DNA of 59,622 bases from RGIG5299 sp045542315 (GTDB taxonomy: Bacteria > Bacillota > Clostridia > Oscillospirales > RGIG5299): contig JAZQKU010000060.1 of assembly GCA_045542315.1 (NCBI GenBank), forward strand, positions 1 to 59,622, read 5' to 3'. Under the pieces are notes generated by a model that saw nothing but the letters and a program-made list of their open reading frames with translations, had not been told where the DNA came from and made no database searches. Both the position numbers and the translations under genes were made by a program. Positions 1 to 7,623 of the stretch are shown here, piece by piece. How positions within the stretch are numbered: the stretch's first letter is position 1; each line of letters starts with the position of its first letter.

Positions 1-12
1 ACTTAACTTCAC

Positions 13-27
13 TGCGGCAACGCCGCA
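13..27. repeat. GC-rich mini-hairpin at window edge
   Basis: TGCGGC-aac-GCCGCA forms a perfect 6-bp stem with a 3-nt loop. It is followed by the spacer ACATCACT, which resembles the ATATCAC spacers of the hairpin array at 41158-41347. It may be the end of a second array that continues outside the window. Confidence 0.45.
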
Positions 28-68
28 ACATCACTCCCAATGCTCCACCCCACTTTCCCGCAAACGCC

Positions 69-97
69 TTGCAATCTTCACGATTTTATGCTATAAT
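69..97 (+). promoter_or_regulatory. Sigma-A promoter of the 132-518 gene
   Basis: TTGCAA (69-74), a 17-nt spacer and TATAAT (92-97). A ribosome site AAAGGAGA lies at 118-125, just upstream of the ATG at 132. Confidence 0.7.
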
Positions 98-131
98 AAT
101 CTAAAGAAATAATGCCCAAAGGAGAAAGCGT

Positions 132-518
132 ATGATTCAAAAATTGATCACAAGGAAAAATCTCATGTTGATTATTTATGCTGCCGTTTTACTTGTGTCT
201 TGGATATTAGCATTGATATTCGGTAACAGAGAAGACAAGTTGATGGTTCTTATCCTTTCTCTCATTATCCCCTTGGTTGTATATGGCTTTGTTCGTTTGA
301 TGTATAAAGTGGTACATATAAATGCTTCGCCCAAGATGATGTCTTTTTTCTACTACTTTTTCTTGGTAGGCGGATTGCTTGGAACAGTTATGATGCTTGT
401 TGAATTTATCGGTGGATTTCCCAACGGCTTATCTCCAACACTCGGTGCTTGCGGTGCTATGATTATTGCAACCCTTGACAGCGCAAAGAAAACGATTGAA
501 TTTGAAAGCAAAAAGTAA
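132..518 (+). CDS. Small multi-pass membrane protein, unknown function
   Basis: A 128-residue hydrophobic protein with about four predicted membrane segments: roughly residues 11-30, 38-57, 70-90 and 98-115. The N-terminus is basic and the C-terminus is a charged tail ending in KK. I recognise no enzymatic motif and no named family. The ATG has a good ribosome site and its own consensus promoter. A strong terminator follows at 551, so it is probably transcribed alone. It faces the clp operon convergently, with two terminators between them. The reading frame is well supported; the function is unknown. Confidence 0.75.
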   Translation: MIQKLITRKNLMLIIYAAVLLVSWILALIFGNREDKLMVLILSLIIPLVVYGFVRLMYKVVHINASPKMMSFFYYFFLVGGLLGTVMMLVEFIGGFPNGLSPTLGACGAMIIATLDSAKKTIEFESKK

Positions 519-550
519 TGTCATCTATTTCGGTCGCGTAACACAAAAAA

Positions 551-584
551 ACAAACCACCCAAACGGGTGGTTTGTTCGTTTTT
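551..584 (+). terminator. Intrinsic terminator after the small membrane protein
   Basis: An 11-bp stem ACAAACCACCC/GGGTGGTTTGT with an AAAC loop, followed by a T-rich tail (TCGTTTTT). Confidence 0.85.
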
Positions 585-591
585 AAAAAAG

Positions 592-634
592 AAGGATTCG
601 AACTGCGAATAGGAGCAGCTGCGAGAGAATCCTT
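592..634. repeat. Inverted repeat between two terminators
   Basis: AAGGATTC (592-599) and GAATCCTT (627-634) are perfect 8-bp arms. They enclose a smaller palindrome, GCAGCTGC. The element lies between the convergent terminators and no gene overlaps it. Role unknown. Confidence 0.4.
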
Positions 635-647
635 TATAAAGCTCATC

Positions 648-681
648 AAAAACCACCCTCCTTCGAGGGTGGTTTTTCTTA
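648..681. terminator. Terminator of the clp operon
   Basis: A 13-bp perfect stem AAAAACCACCCTC/GAGGGTGGTTTTT with a 4-nt loop, directly after the clpC stop. It has an A-run on one side and a T-run on the other, so it can work in both directions. It mainly serves the minus-strand clp operon. Confidence 0.88.
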
Positions 682-682
682 G

Positions 683-3127
683 TTATATCTCCTTAAACTC
701 ATAAACCGTCTTGCCGTTTTCCTCGGTTGCAATCATCTCGTAGCTTTTTTCCCTTGAAATCTCACGGGAGAGCAGCTTGTTTGCAATAAGGTCCTCGACC
801 TCGGTCTGTATCGCCCGACGAAGCGGTCTTGCACCGTAAAGCCTGTCAAAGCCTGCCTTGGAAACTGCGGCAACGACGCTTTCGTCAAACCTCACCGAAA
901 CGGGAAGCTCCGAAAGCCTTTCGGAAACGGAAGAAAGCATATTTCGTGCGATCGCCCTGATATTTTCCTCGTCAAGCTGCTTAAAAATTACGATTTCGTC
1001 GATCCTGTTTAAGAATTCGGGTCTGAAATCCTTTTTTAGCTCGCCCATTACCGCCGACTCTATTTTTCTTTGTGCCTCCTCAAAATCGGCGCTGCTTCCC
1101 GCAAATCCGAGGGTCTTCGGCTCGGTAATAAGCCTTGCACCTGTGTTGGAGGTCATAATTATAACGGTGTTTTTAAAATCCACCCGCCTGCCGTGGGAGT
1201 CGGTGAGAACGCCGTCGTCGAGTATCTGGAGCAGGATATTGAAGACGTCGGGGTGCGCCTTTTCTATTTCATCGAACAAAATAACGGAGTAGGGACGCCT
1301 GCGCACCCTTTCGGTAAGCTGACCGCCGTCGACGAAGCCGACGTATCCGGGCGGCGAGCCGATAAGCTTGGAAACGGCGTGCTTCTCCATATATTCCGAC
1401 ATATCTACCCTTATCATATCTCTTTCGGTGCCAAACATTGCCTCGGCAAGTGACTTTGAGAGCTCGGTCTTTCCAACGCCGGTGGGACCTAAAAAGAGAA
1501 AGGAGCCGACGGGTCTTTTTGGGTCTTTAAGCCCTATTCTTCCGCGTCTTACGGCGCGTGCGACGGCTGACACCGCCTCGTTTTGCCCTATAACTCTTTT
1601 ATGGATTATCTCCTCAAGACCCGCAAGACGCTTTTCCTCCGTTTCCTCAAGCCTTGAAACGGGAATGCCCGTCTGGGTGGAAACGGTTGCGGCAATATCG
1701 GCGGCGTCAACGCATTTGCCGCTTTCGGAAAGACGGCTCTTTTTTATTTCGTCAAGCCGCATAAGAATTTCCTTTTCCTCGTCGCGAAGCTTGGCGGCAC
1801 GCTCAAACTCCTGATTTTTAACAGCGGACTCCTTCTCGATAATAACTCTTTTTCGCTCCTTTTCAAGCTTTTCCGCCTCGGGAGACGAGACACTTTCGGA
1901 AAGTCTTACCCGTGATGCCGCCTCGTCCATAAGGTCGATTGCCTTATCGGGCAAAAATCTGTCCTGAATATATCTTGCCGAAAGCTTAACGGCCTCTTCG
2001 ATAGCGGCGTCGGTGATCTTCAGCTTGTGGTGCGCCTCGTATCTGTCGCGAAGTCCTTTCAAAATAAGCACGGCGTCCTCCTCCGAGGGCTCCGAAACGG
2101 TTACGGGCTGAAATCTTCTTTCAAGTGCCGCATCCTTTTCAACGTTTTTGCGGTATTCGTTGATGGTAGTTGCACCGATTACCTGAAGCTCGCTTCTTGC
2201 AAGAAACGGCTTTAAAATATTTGCGGCGTCAACTGCGCCCTCGGCGGCTCCCGCACCGACGATAGTGTGGAATTCATCAATAAACAGAATGATATTTCCC
2301 GATCTTTTTACCTCGTTTATAACGTTTTTGAAACGTTCCTCAAATTCACCGCGGTATTTTGCGCCCGCAAGCATTGAGGCTATGTCAAGAGTAAATACCT
2401 TTTTATCCTTCAGAACGTCGGGGACGTTTCCGTTTATGATCTCGGTCGCCAGAAGCTCCGCGATAGCGGTCTTTCCAACACCCGGCTCACCTATAAGGCA
2501 GGGATTGTTTTTGGTGCGGCGCGAAAGTATCTGTATGACCCTTTCAAGCTCCTTGTCCCTTCCGATAACGGGGTCAAGCTTTCCCGATCTTGCAAGACGG
2601 GTGAGGTCTCTTCCGTATTTTTCAAGGCTGTCTCCGCCCTTTTGCGAGGGCTTTCCGGAGTAGCTTCCTCCCTTGGGAACGGGATCGGTTTCAAGCCCCA
2701 TTGCATCGTAAAGCGCATCTGTAAGGGCGTCGGCATCTACGTTTAATTTAAGAAGTATCTCATACGCCTTCGAATCCTCGTCGGAAAGAAGGGCAAGCAG
2801 CAGATGCTCGGTGCCGATATAGCCCGAATCGAGCCTTGCCGACACTGCGGCTGCTCCCTCGATTATCTTTTTTGCTCTCGGGGTGAGGTCGTGAGCCGAA
2901 ACCGAGGTGGGAATGCCGGTGCCGATGATATCGCACACGACCTCAAGCACCTCTGAAACGGTGACGTTTGCCTCCTTCAGGGTGGCGTAGGCAAGCCCAC
3001 CCTCAATGCGAAGAAGTCCGAGTAAAATATGTTCACTTCCAACGTAGCCGTGCCCAAGCTCCTTTGCGGTCTCAACAGCGGACTGCAAAACAGAGGCGGC
3101 CTTTTCGGTAAAGCTGTTTTCATACAT
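683..3127 (-). CDS. clpC: ATP-dependent Clp protease ATP-binding subunit ClpC
   Basis: An 814-residue Hsp100/Clp unfoldase that feeds substrates to the ClpP protease in the cytosol. Domains in order: two N-terminal Clp_N repeats (about 1-145); first AAA+ module with Walker A GEPGVGKT (about 213-220) and Walker B ILFIDEFH; a middle domain with a UVR-like motif EFERAAKLRDEE (about 440-455) typical of ClpC; second AAA+ module with Walker A GPTGVGKT (about 547-554). A longer frame reaches 3169. I chose the ATG at 3127 because AGGAAAGGA sits about 9 nt upstream and the protein then begins MYENSFTEKA like other ClpC proteins. It is last in the ctsR-mcsA-clpC operon. CtsR boxes upstream of ctsR indicate heat-shock control. 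Confidence 0.95.
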   Translation of the reverse strand: MYENSFTEKAASVLQSAVETAKELGHGYVGSEHILLGLLRIEGGLAYATLKEANVTVSEVLEVVCDIIGTGIPTSVSAHDLTPRAKKIIEGAAAVSARLDSGYIGTEHLLLALLSDEDSKAYEILLKLNVDADALTDALYDAMGLETDPVPKGGSYSGKPSQKGGDSLEKYGRDLTRLARSGKLDPVIGRDKELERVIQILSRRTKNNPCLIGEPGVGKTAIAELLATEIINGNVPDVLKDKKVFTLDIASMLAGAKYRGEFEERFKNVINEVKRSGNIILFIDEFHTIVGAGAAEGAVDAANILKPFLARSELQVIGATTINEYRKNVEKDAALERRFQPVTVSEPSEEDAVLILKGLRDRYEAHHKLKITDAAIEEAVKLSARYIQDRFLPDKAIDLMDEAASRVRLSESVSSPEAEKLEKERKRVIIEKESAVKNQEFERAAKLRDEEKEILMRLDEIKKSRLSESGKCVDAADIAATVSTQTGIPVSRLEETEEKRLAGLEEIIHKRVIGQNEAVSAVARAVRRGRIGLKDPKRPVGSFLFLGPTGVGKTELSKSLAEAMFGTERDMIRVDMSEYMEKHAVSKLIGSPPGYVGFVDGGQLTERVRRRPYSVILFDEIEKAHPDVFNILLQILDDGVLTDSHGRRVDFKNTVIIMTSNTGARLITEPKTLGFAGSSADFEEAQRKIESAVMGELKKDFRPEFLNRIDEIVIFKQLDEENIRAIARNMLSSVSERLSELPVSVRFDESVVAAVSKAGFDRLYGARPLRRAIQTEVEDLIANKLLSREISREKSYEMIATEENGKTVYEFKEI

Positions 3128-3152
3128 AAAAATCATTCCTTTCCTAAAAATC

Positions 3153-3192
3153 AAGGGATTGCCTCGCAATCCCTTTTTGCAATATAATTATA
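3153..3192 (-). promoter_or_regulatory. clpC leader hairpin with candidate internal -10 box
   Basis: In the 93-bp gap between mcsA and clpC there is a 10-bp hairpin (3153-3162 / 3166-3175, loop CTC). A TATAAT box on the minus strand lies at 3187-3192, upstream of it. No convincing -35 and no CtsR box is present here. It could be an internal clpC start site or an mRNA processing hairpin. In relatives, mcsB occupies this interval. Confidence 0.4.
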
Positions 3193-3220
3193 GACAAAAC
3201 CCAAAGAAAATATTAACCGC

Positions 3221-3673
3221 TTAAGCCGATTTCTCGGAAAACGCCTTTATTTTATCGCGAATGACGGCGGCGTCCTCGTATCTTTCCTCGGAAATTGCCC
3301 TTTTAAGCTGCTTTTTAAGGATCTGCAGTTCGTTTTTGGGTAATACCTTTTCTTCTTTTTTCTCTGTCTTTTCTGCCTTTGAATCCTTCTTTTCGGAGTC
3401 GGTTATGAAAAGGGGAGTGAAAGCTCTTTCGGAGAAAAAGCTTTTGTCAAAGGAATTCATAAGGGAAAAAGCGTCATCGAAAAAGCTTCTTTCGAAGGCC
3501 TCGAAGGGAGAAAAAAAGCTTTTTCCGAAAAATCCCGAAAGCTCGGGTATCCTTACCTTGACGCCGAGCTTTTCGGCGCATTCATTACACAAATAAGCCT
3601 CGGCCTTTTTGCCGTTTACCGTTTCACTGTAAAAAACGTTGGCTTCATTTTTCTTACAACAGTTGCATTTCAT
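3221..3673 (-). CDS. mcsA: McsA-like zinc-binding protein with UVR motif
   Basis: A 150-residue protein. The N-terminus has cysteine pairs CNCC and CNEC (about residues 3-31) forming a zinc-finger module. A low-complexity F/S/K-rich middle follows. The C-terminal UvrB/UvrC-type motif (KRAISEERYEDAAVIRDKI, about 125-143) contacts partner proteins. In Bacilli, McsA activates the protein-arginine kinase McsB and modulates CtsR and ClpC. Here it sits between ctsR and clpC, its usual place, but no mcsB follows. It may therefore act directly on ClpC or CtsR, or work with an McsB encoded elsewhere. Identity is secure from order and motifs; the exact role without mcsB is inference. Confidence 0.88.
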   Translation of the reverse strand: MKCNCCKKNEANVFYSETVNGKKAEAYLCNECAEKLGVKVRIPELSGFFGKSFFSPFEAFERSFFDDAFSLMNSFDKSFFSERAFTPLFITDSEKKDSKAEKTEKKEEKVLPKNELQILKKQLKRAISEERYEDAAVIRDKIKAFSEKSA

Positions 3674-3689
3674 AATAAATTATCCTTTC

Positions 3690-4154
3690 TTATCTTTTTG
3701 AATTTAAAAGAGCGGCAAGCATATTTTTGAATATTCTTGCGCGGAGTCTGTCTTTGTCGGGGTTTATTATTCCCGCAAGCGAGCTTTCGGAAACGGCAGA
3801 GGCAATTATCGCCGCCTCCGACTCGGTAATATAACCCGAGGAGAGCATATTGGAAAGAAAGATCCTCAAAGTATTACCGTCTATTGAAGAGCCCACGGAA
3901 TTTATAATGTGCATAAGAGCTTCGCCCTTCGTCATAGAAACGCGCCTTATCATAATGTAACCGCCGCCTCCTCGCACGCTTTCAACAAGGTAGCCCTGCT
4001 CCGGAGTGAAACGGGAGGAAACCACGTAGTTTATCTGGCTCGGCACGACGTTAAAGCGGCTTGCAAGTTCGTTTCTTCGGAATTTAACGCCCTCTTCCTC
4101 GTCGGCAAGCTCCTTTAAAAATTCATAAATGATATCACTTGAACGCATAAGCAA
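3690..4154 (-). CDS. ctsR: Class III heat-shock transcriptional repressor CtsR
   Basis: A 154-residue DNA-binding repressor of clp genes. The N-terminal winged-helix region carries the family signature around residues 20-70 (NELASRFNVVPSQINYVVSSRFTPEQGYLVESVRGGGGYIMI); the glycine-rich wing RGGGGYI contacts the minor groove. The C-terminal helices form the dimer and McsA/McsB-binding domain. It is first in the ctsR-mcsA-clpC operon. Two CtsR operators flank its promoter (4181-4197 and 4238-4254), so it represses its own operon. The start is the ATG whose upstream AAAGAGGTTG serves as ribosome site. Confidence 0.95.
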   Translation of the reverse strand: MLMRSSDIIYEFLKELADEEEGVKFRRNELASRFNVVPSQINYVVSSRFTPEQGYLVESVRGGGGYIMIRRVSMTKGEALMHIINSVGSSIDGNTLRIFLSNMLSSGYITESEAAIIASAVSESSLAGIINPDKDRLRARIFKNMLAALLNSKR

Positions 4155-4174
4155 CCTCTTTCACATCATGTTGT

Positions 4175-4197
4175 TTTGACTTTGACTATCTTTGACC
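4175..4197 (-). promoter_or_regulatory. CtsR operator 1 (downstream of ctsR -10)
   Basis: On the minus strand GGTCAAA-GAT-AGTCAAA (4197-4181) matches the CtsR heptad repeat RGTCAAANANRGTCAAA exactly. A third half-site, GTCAAAA, follows directly. It lies just downstream of the ctsR -10 box, where bound repressor would block initiation. Confidence 0.9.
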
Positions 4198-4208
4198 TTT
4201 ACAACCAT

Positions 4209-4237
4209 ATTATACGCCGTCTCTCAAAAAATATCAA
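4209..4237 (-). promoter_or_regulatory. ctsR operon promoter
   Basis: Minus strand TTGATA (4237-4232), a 17-nt spacer and TATAAT (4214-4209). It is bracketed by the two CtsR operators. Confidence 0.85.
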
Positions 4238-4254
4238 GGTCAAAGAAGGTCAAA
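4238..4254 (+). promoter_or_regulatory. CtsR operator 2 (abuts ctsR -35)
   Basis: GGTCAAA-GAA-GGTCAAA is a perfect tandem heptad CtsR box on the plus strand. It touches the -35 hexamer of the ctsR promoter and has the opposite orientation to operator 1. Confidence 0.9.
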
Positions 4255-4260
4255 AAACAA

Positions 4261-4294
4261 TAAGAGATTTTGAAATATCTCTCAAAATCTCTTA
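4261..4294. repeat. 13-bp perfect inverted repeat
   Basis: TAAGAGATTTTGA (4261-4273) is the exact reverse complement of 4282-4294. The loop is 8 nt, followed by a partial extra copy AAAATCTC. It lies between the hydrolase terminator and the ctsR promoter. It could be a second terminator stem for the hydrolase transcript or an upstream site for the heat-shock promoter. Confidence 0.5.
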
Positions 4295-4336
4295 AAATCT
4301 CATTTATTCAAAGTTTTTCTGACTTTTTTGAAAAAT

Positions 4337-4364
4337 AAAAACGGCGGTAAAAACCGCCGTTTTT
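4337..4364 (-). terminator. Terminator of the glycoside hydrolase gene
   Basis: A 12-bp stem AAAAACGGCGGT/ACCGCCGTTTTT with an AAAA loop, 9 nt past the stop codon. It has a T-run on the minus strand. Confidence 0.85.
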
Positions 4365-4373
4365 AAATTATAT

Positions 4374-7300
4374 TCAGTCAAAGAATTTGATCTTAACAGG
4401 AGCGAGAATGCCGTTTACCGTCTTCTGTCTCATAAGGTTTCCGTAGGGCGAGGTGGTTTCAATAACAAGCTCGTTTACGCCGTCCTTAAGACCGATAAGC
4501 TCTGCAACGCCGGGCTTCCAAAGTCTTTTTGCAATCTCCTTGCCGTTTAAGTAAACGGTGAAGGCGTCGTCGGTCTCAACCGAAACGAATGCCTTTTTGC
4601 AGGGAAGCGCTTCGAAGGTGTAGCTGTAGCGGGCATCGCCGGTGCAGTATTTAAGACCCTGAACAGAGAAATCTCCGTAGGTTATCTTTTCAGCCTCGAA
4701 GGGAATAAGCTCGTCGTTTTCGCCGAGAGCGAAATCACCGAAGATCATAGTGTTGGGAATGGTGTGGAAGGCGTTGTAATCGGGAATTACGCATTCGAGA
4801 ATAAGCTCGTTTTCTCCCTCCTTGACGTAATCGGAGATGTCAAGCAGGCAGTTTTCGGGGCCCCAAAGCCTGTAATTTTCCTTAAGCTTAAGCTTTTTGC
4901 CGTTAAGAGTTGCCTTTTTAATGCACTCAAGCTCGGTGAAAAGCTCTATTCTGCCCTTGTAGCCGTTTAAGGTGAAGGTCGATCTTGCGGCGTATTTGTC
5001 GCCGCAGCAGATAAAGTCGCGTCCCTCGAACATTGTGAAGTTAACGGCCTTCTTGTAGCCGAAATCGTTTTTCTTGAATTTGTATTCAAAGGGACAGATA
5101 AATACGTTATTATCTGCCTTGAAGTCAAAGCTTTCAAGAGAGATCTCACGGTCTGCCGCCTTATCATAAACGTTCCAGAGGTCTGCTCCGTTATCGGTGG
5201 TAACCGCATTGATAGCGCCGTTTTTCTCGGAAATTACCATAACAAGCTCAAAGTTGTTAAGGACAAGCTCGGCGCGGCCGCCGTTTACGGTAAAGGGACG
5301 GTCCTCCTTGGTAAGAGGCGAGATGATTCTCATTTCGGGCAAGAGGTCAAAGGAGACCTTGACCGACTTATCGTCATCGTTGTCGATAAACAAAACGGTG
5401 GTATCATCGTTTTCGCGAAGCGCGGTATAGACCTTGCCGTCTTCGGCCTTGAAGTTGAGAACGTTGTGGTCGCCTACAAGCGCCTTAAGCTCTGAAACGA
5501 GGTCGGAAACGGTTGCGCCCTCCTTGATGATCTCGTAGATATCCTTGCCCTCGTATTTGTAAAGCTCCGCACCCTCGGCGTTTGAGCCTTGCTTAACGAG
5601 CTTTGCGGCATCGGGAAGCGCCTTTTTGCAGTCAATTTTATTCTCAAGGAAGCCGTTTATGAATATCTGCAAAACGTCGGTGTCGTAAAGCATATTTGCA
5701 AAGTCGGCGATCTTTTCGTCGTAGTTTTTAACCGCGGGGAAGATAACGGTATCGTATTCGTATTTCCCTATAACCGCCTTGCCGTCAGCCTTTTTGAAAT
5801 CCTTTAACATAAACTCGGAGATGATATCAAACTCAACGTGAAGCTCCAAAAGGGCGTTGACGAGATTCTCATAGAGAATATCGGTACGGTTTGCCTCGGT
5901 GTCTGCGCTGGTGGGGAAGTGGGCAAGGTCGATGCCCTGCTTTATGTGGGTAAGAGGCGCGATAACGGCAACCTTGCCTGCGGGGTGGGTTTTTGCCGAA
6001 ACGTACTGCGCCGCTCCGATATAGTCGGAGAATATCTTGTAGTATTTTGCCAAGGGGTTATTGTAGCTGTGCGAGGGCGGATAACCCATCGGCTGCTCCT
6101 TGCGGTTGCCGTTTAACGAGTAGTAGGCGCCCATATACTGAATGAAGTTGCCTCCCATCGTTATAATACGGTTTGCAATTCTCTTAAGAAGATCAAAGTG
6201 GGTGTCCCAGCCGCTGCAGGTGTATGCCTCGCAAAGGATTCTGTCGCGCTCGCAAAGCTTTGCAACGGAGGAGACCATCTTTCCGGCGTTGTTGAAGTTT
6301 GTGTCGTTTATTTTGACAGAGGAGGCTATCGAGTCCATGCCGGGACGGTGCAAAAGGGTAAGCGCCTTTTGCATATCGCCGGTTTCCATAAGCGACCACT
6401 GAAGATGCTCCTCACCGCCGAAGTGGCCGGTGAACATAAGGTTGTTTTCAACGCACCAGTCGCTCATCTGCTTGATGAAGTTTTCAAGATAAAGGTCGGT
6501 AACGAGATTCCAGAAATCGTTTCTTACCTTTCTGTGCTCCTCGGTAACGGGCGGGAAATAGAGCCAGTTTATCTGCGCTCCGAGATCGTAGCCGTATCTC
6601 TTTTTGAATTCCTTTTCGGTGCAATCGTTGAATACCACCGCTCCCGATTTTATGATATCGCCGACGGCGCACATTGTGGTCTCGTCGGTAAATACGCCTC
6701 TTACGGTGGTGCCGAATTCCTTGCCGATGTATTTCTTATAGCGCTCGTGGGTAAGCTCAATATATTTTCTTACCGCCTTGGGGTTGAAGGTATCGATATA
6801 TCCGGGCACCTCGTGAAGACCGTTTGCCCAGTGAGCCGATGCGAGAAGGGTATCCTGATATTCTATGAAATAGAAGTCAAGCACGGTGACGTTTATGGAT
6901 TTGTTAAGATAGGTCGCCTTGGTGGTAATACCGTCGGTCTCAACCTTGATCTCCTTGGTAACGTCAACGAAATGAACGCTTCCGTCATCGATATTCTCAA
7001 CGAAAGCCTTGTAGAAAACACCGTTTGCAACGTGAGAGACGGGCTGAGTTGAGCCTACCGCAAGCTGATAGCGTCTTAATATCTTTCCTCTGGCCCAGGG
7101 GTATCTCTCAAGGAGCTTGCCGCCTGCGGTGCCGGAGGGCCAGTTATATTCGTCGTAGATCCAGAACTTCATTCCGAGCTTTTTGGTAACCTCAATAGCA
7201 AAAGCTATAAGCTCCATAAACTCGTCCTCAAGGTAATCGTCGCGAAGACCGAACATGGGATGGATGAAGTATTCGTAAATACCCATTTTTTTGAACTCGC

Positions 7301-7412
7301 CGAGCTGGAATTCGATTTCCTTTTTCGTGGTAATGTCCATCCAATACCACATAACGACGGGATTATATTCGTCGCCCATAAGCTTGAAATCATAGATAAC
7401 GTTGTTGCTCAT
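4374..7412 (-). CDS. Putative cytosolic glycoside hydrolase, GH106 (alpha-L-rhamnosidase)-like
   Basis: A 1012-residue protein with no signal peptide, so it probably acts on imported oligosaccharides. The N-terminal half looks like a TIM-barrel hydrolase of the GH106 / uncharacterised rhamnosidase-like group: NPVVMWYWMD near residue 17, FWIYDEYNWPSG near 83, and RGVFTDETTM near 235, with acidic residues that could be catalytic. The last 250 or so residues are beta-rich with a galactose-binding-like fold (YSYTFEALP, FTVYLNGKEIAKRLWKPG), common in GH2/GH106 enzymes. The family call rests on pattern memory and is moderate; another unclassified clan is possible. It is transcribed alone from a TTGCTT-17-TATAAT promoter, with a terminator after it and an inverted repeat upstream that could bind a sugar-responsive regulator. 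Confidence 0.6.
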   Translation of the reverse strand: MSNNVIYDFKLMGDEYNPVVMWYWMDITTKKEIEFQLGEFKKMGIYEYFIHPMFGLRDDYLEDEFMELIAFAIEVTKKLGMKFWIYDEYNWPSGTAGGKLLERYPWARGKILRRYQLAVGSTQPVSHVANGVFYKAFVENIDDGSVHFVDVTKEIKVETDGITTKATYLNKSINVTVLDFYFIEYQDTLLASAHWANGLHEVPGYIDTFNPKAVRKYIELTHERYKKYIGKEFGTTVRGVFTDETTMCAVGDIIKSGAVVFNDCTEKEFKKRYGYDLGAQINWLYFPPVTEEHRKVRNDFWNLVTDLYLENFIKQMSDWCVENNLMFTGHFGGEEHLQWSLMETGDMQKALTLLHRPGMDSIASSVKINDTNFNNAGKMVSSVAKLCERDRILCEAYTCSGWDTHFDLLKRIANRIITMGGNFIQYMGAYYSLNGNRKEQPMGYPPSHSYNNPLAKYYKIFSDYIGAAQYVSAKTHPAGKVAVIAPLTHIKQGIDLAHFPTSADTEANRTDILYENLVNALLELHVEFDIISEFMLKDFKKADGKAVIGKYEYDTVIFPAVKNYDEKIADFANMLYDTDVLQIFINGFLENKIDCKKALPDAAKLVKQGSNAEGAELYKYEGKDIYEIIKEGATVSDLVSELKALVGDHNVLNFKAEDGKVYTALRENDDTTVLFIDNDDDKSVKVSFDLLPEMRIISPLTKEDRPFTVNGGRAELVLNNFELVMVISEKNGAINAVTTDNGADLWNVYDKAADREISLESFDFKADNNVFICPFEYKFKKNDFGYKKAVNFTMFEGRDFICCGDKYAARSTFTLNGYKGRIELFTELECIKKATLNGKKLKLKENYRLWGPENCLLDISDYVKEGENELILECVIPDYNAFHTIPNTMIFGDFALGENDELIPFEAEKITYGDFSVQGLKYCTGDARYSYTFEALPCKKAFVSVETDDAFTVYLNGKEIAKRLWKPGVAELIGLKDGVNELVIETTSPYGNLMRQKTVNGILAPVKIKFFD

Positions 7413-7446
7413 TTGTTCATCCGCCTTTTTATAGGGATTTTTTTAA

Positions 7447-7475
7447 ATTATACACTATTTAATTTATAAAAGCAA
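7447..7475 (-). promoter_or_regulatory. Promoter of the glycoside hydrolase gene
   Basis: Minus strand TTGCTT (7475-7470), a 17-nt spacer and TATAAT (7452-7447). Confidence 0.65.
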
Positions 7476-7490
7476 TAACAAAACGGAAAA

Positions 7491-7523
7491 AACAATGTCA
7501 AAAAATTGCTGACATTTATTGTT
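7491..7523. promoter_or_regulatory. Candidate operator in the divergent hydrolase/DUF368 region
   Basis: The inverted repeat TGTCA (7496-7500)-N9-TGACA (7510-7514) has imperfect outer extensions AACAA / TTATTGTT. It sits just upstream of the hydrolase -35 and about 45 bp from the DUF368 -35. The regulator is unknown. Confidence 0.45.
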
Positions 7524-7557
7524 TTGAAAAAATATAGAACAATTATCGGAAAAACGG

Positions 7558-7586
7558 TTGGCAAAAGGCATAAAAGATGATATAAT
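7558..7586 (+). promoter_or_regulatory. Promoter of the DUF368 gene
   Basis: TTGGCA (7558-7563), a 17-nt spacer and TATAAT (7581-7586). Confidence 0.75.
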
Positions 7587-7623
7587 CTATTAGTATTAAA
7601 AAAACGAAAGGAAAACGTGATAT

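Noticed and set aside
592..634. A tRNA gene
   Set aside because: A TTCGAAT-like T-loop string is present, but there is no acceptor stem, anticodon arm or CCA-side pairing.
6198..7052. A 284-codon plus-strand open frame opposite the glycoside hydrolase gene
   Set aside because: It is antisense to a well-supported gene, has no ribosome site and its translation has no coherent domain; it arises from codon bias.
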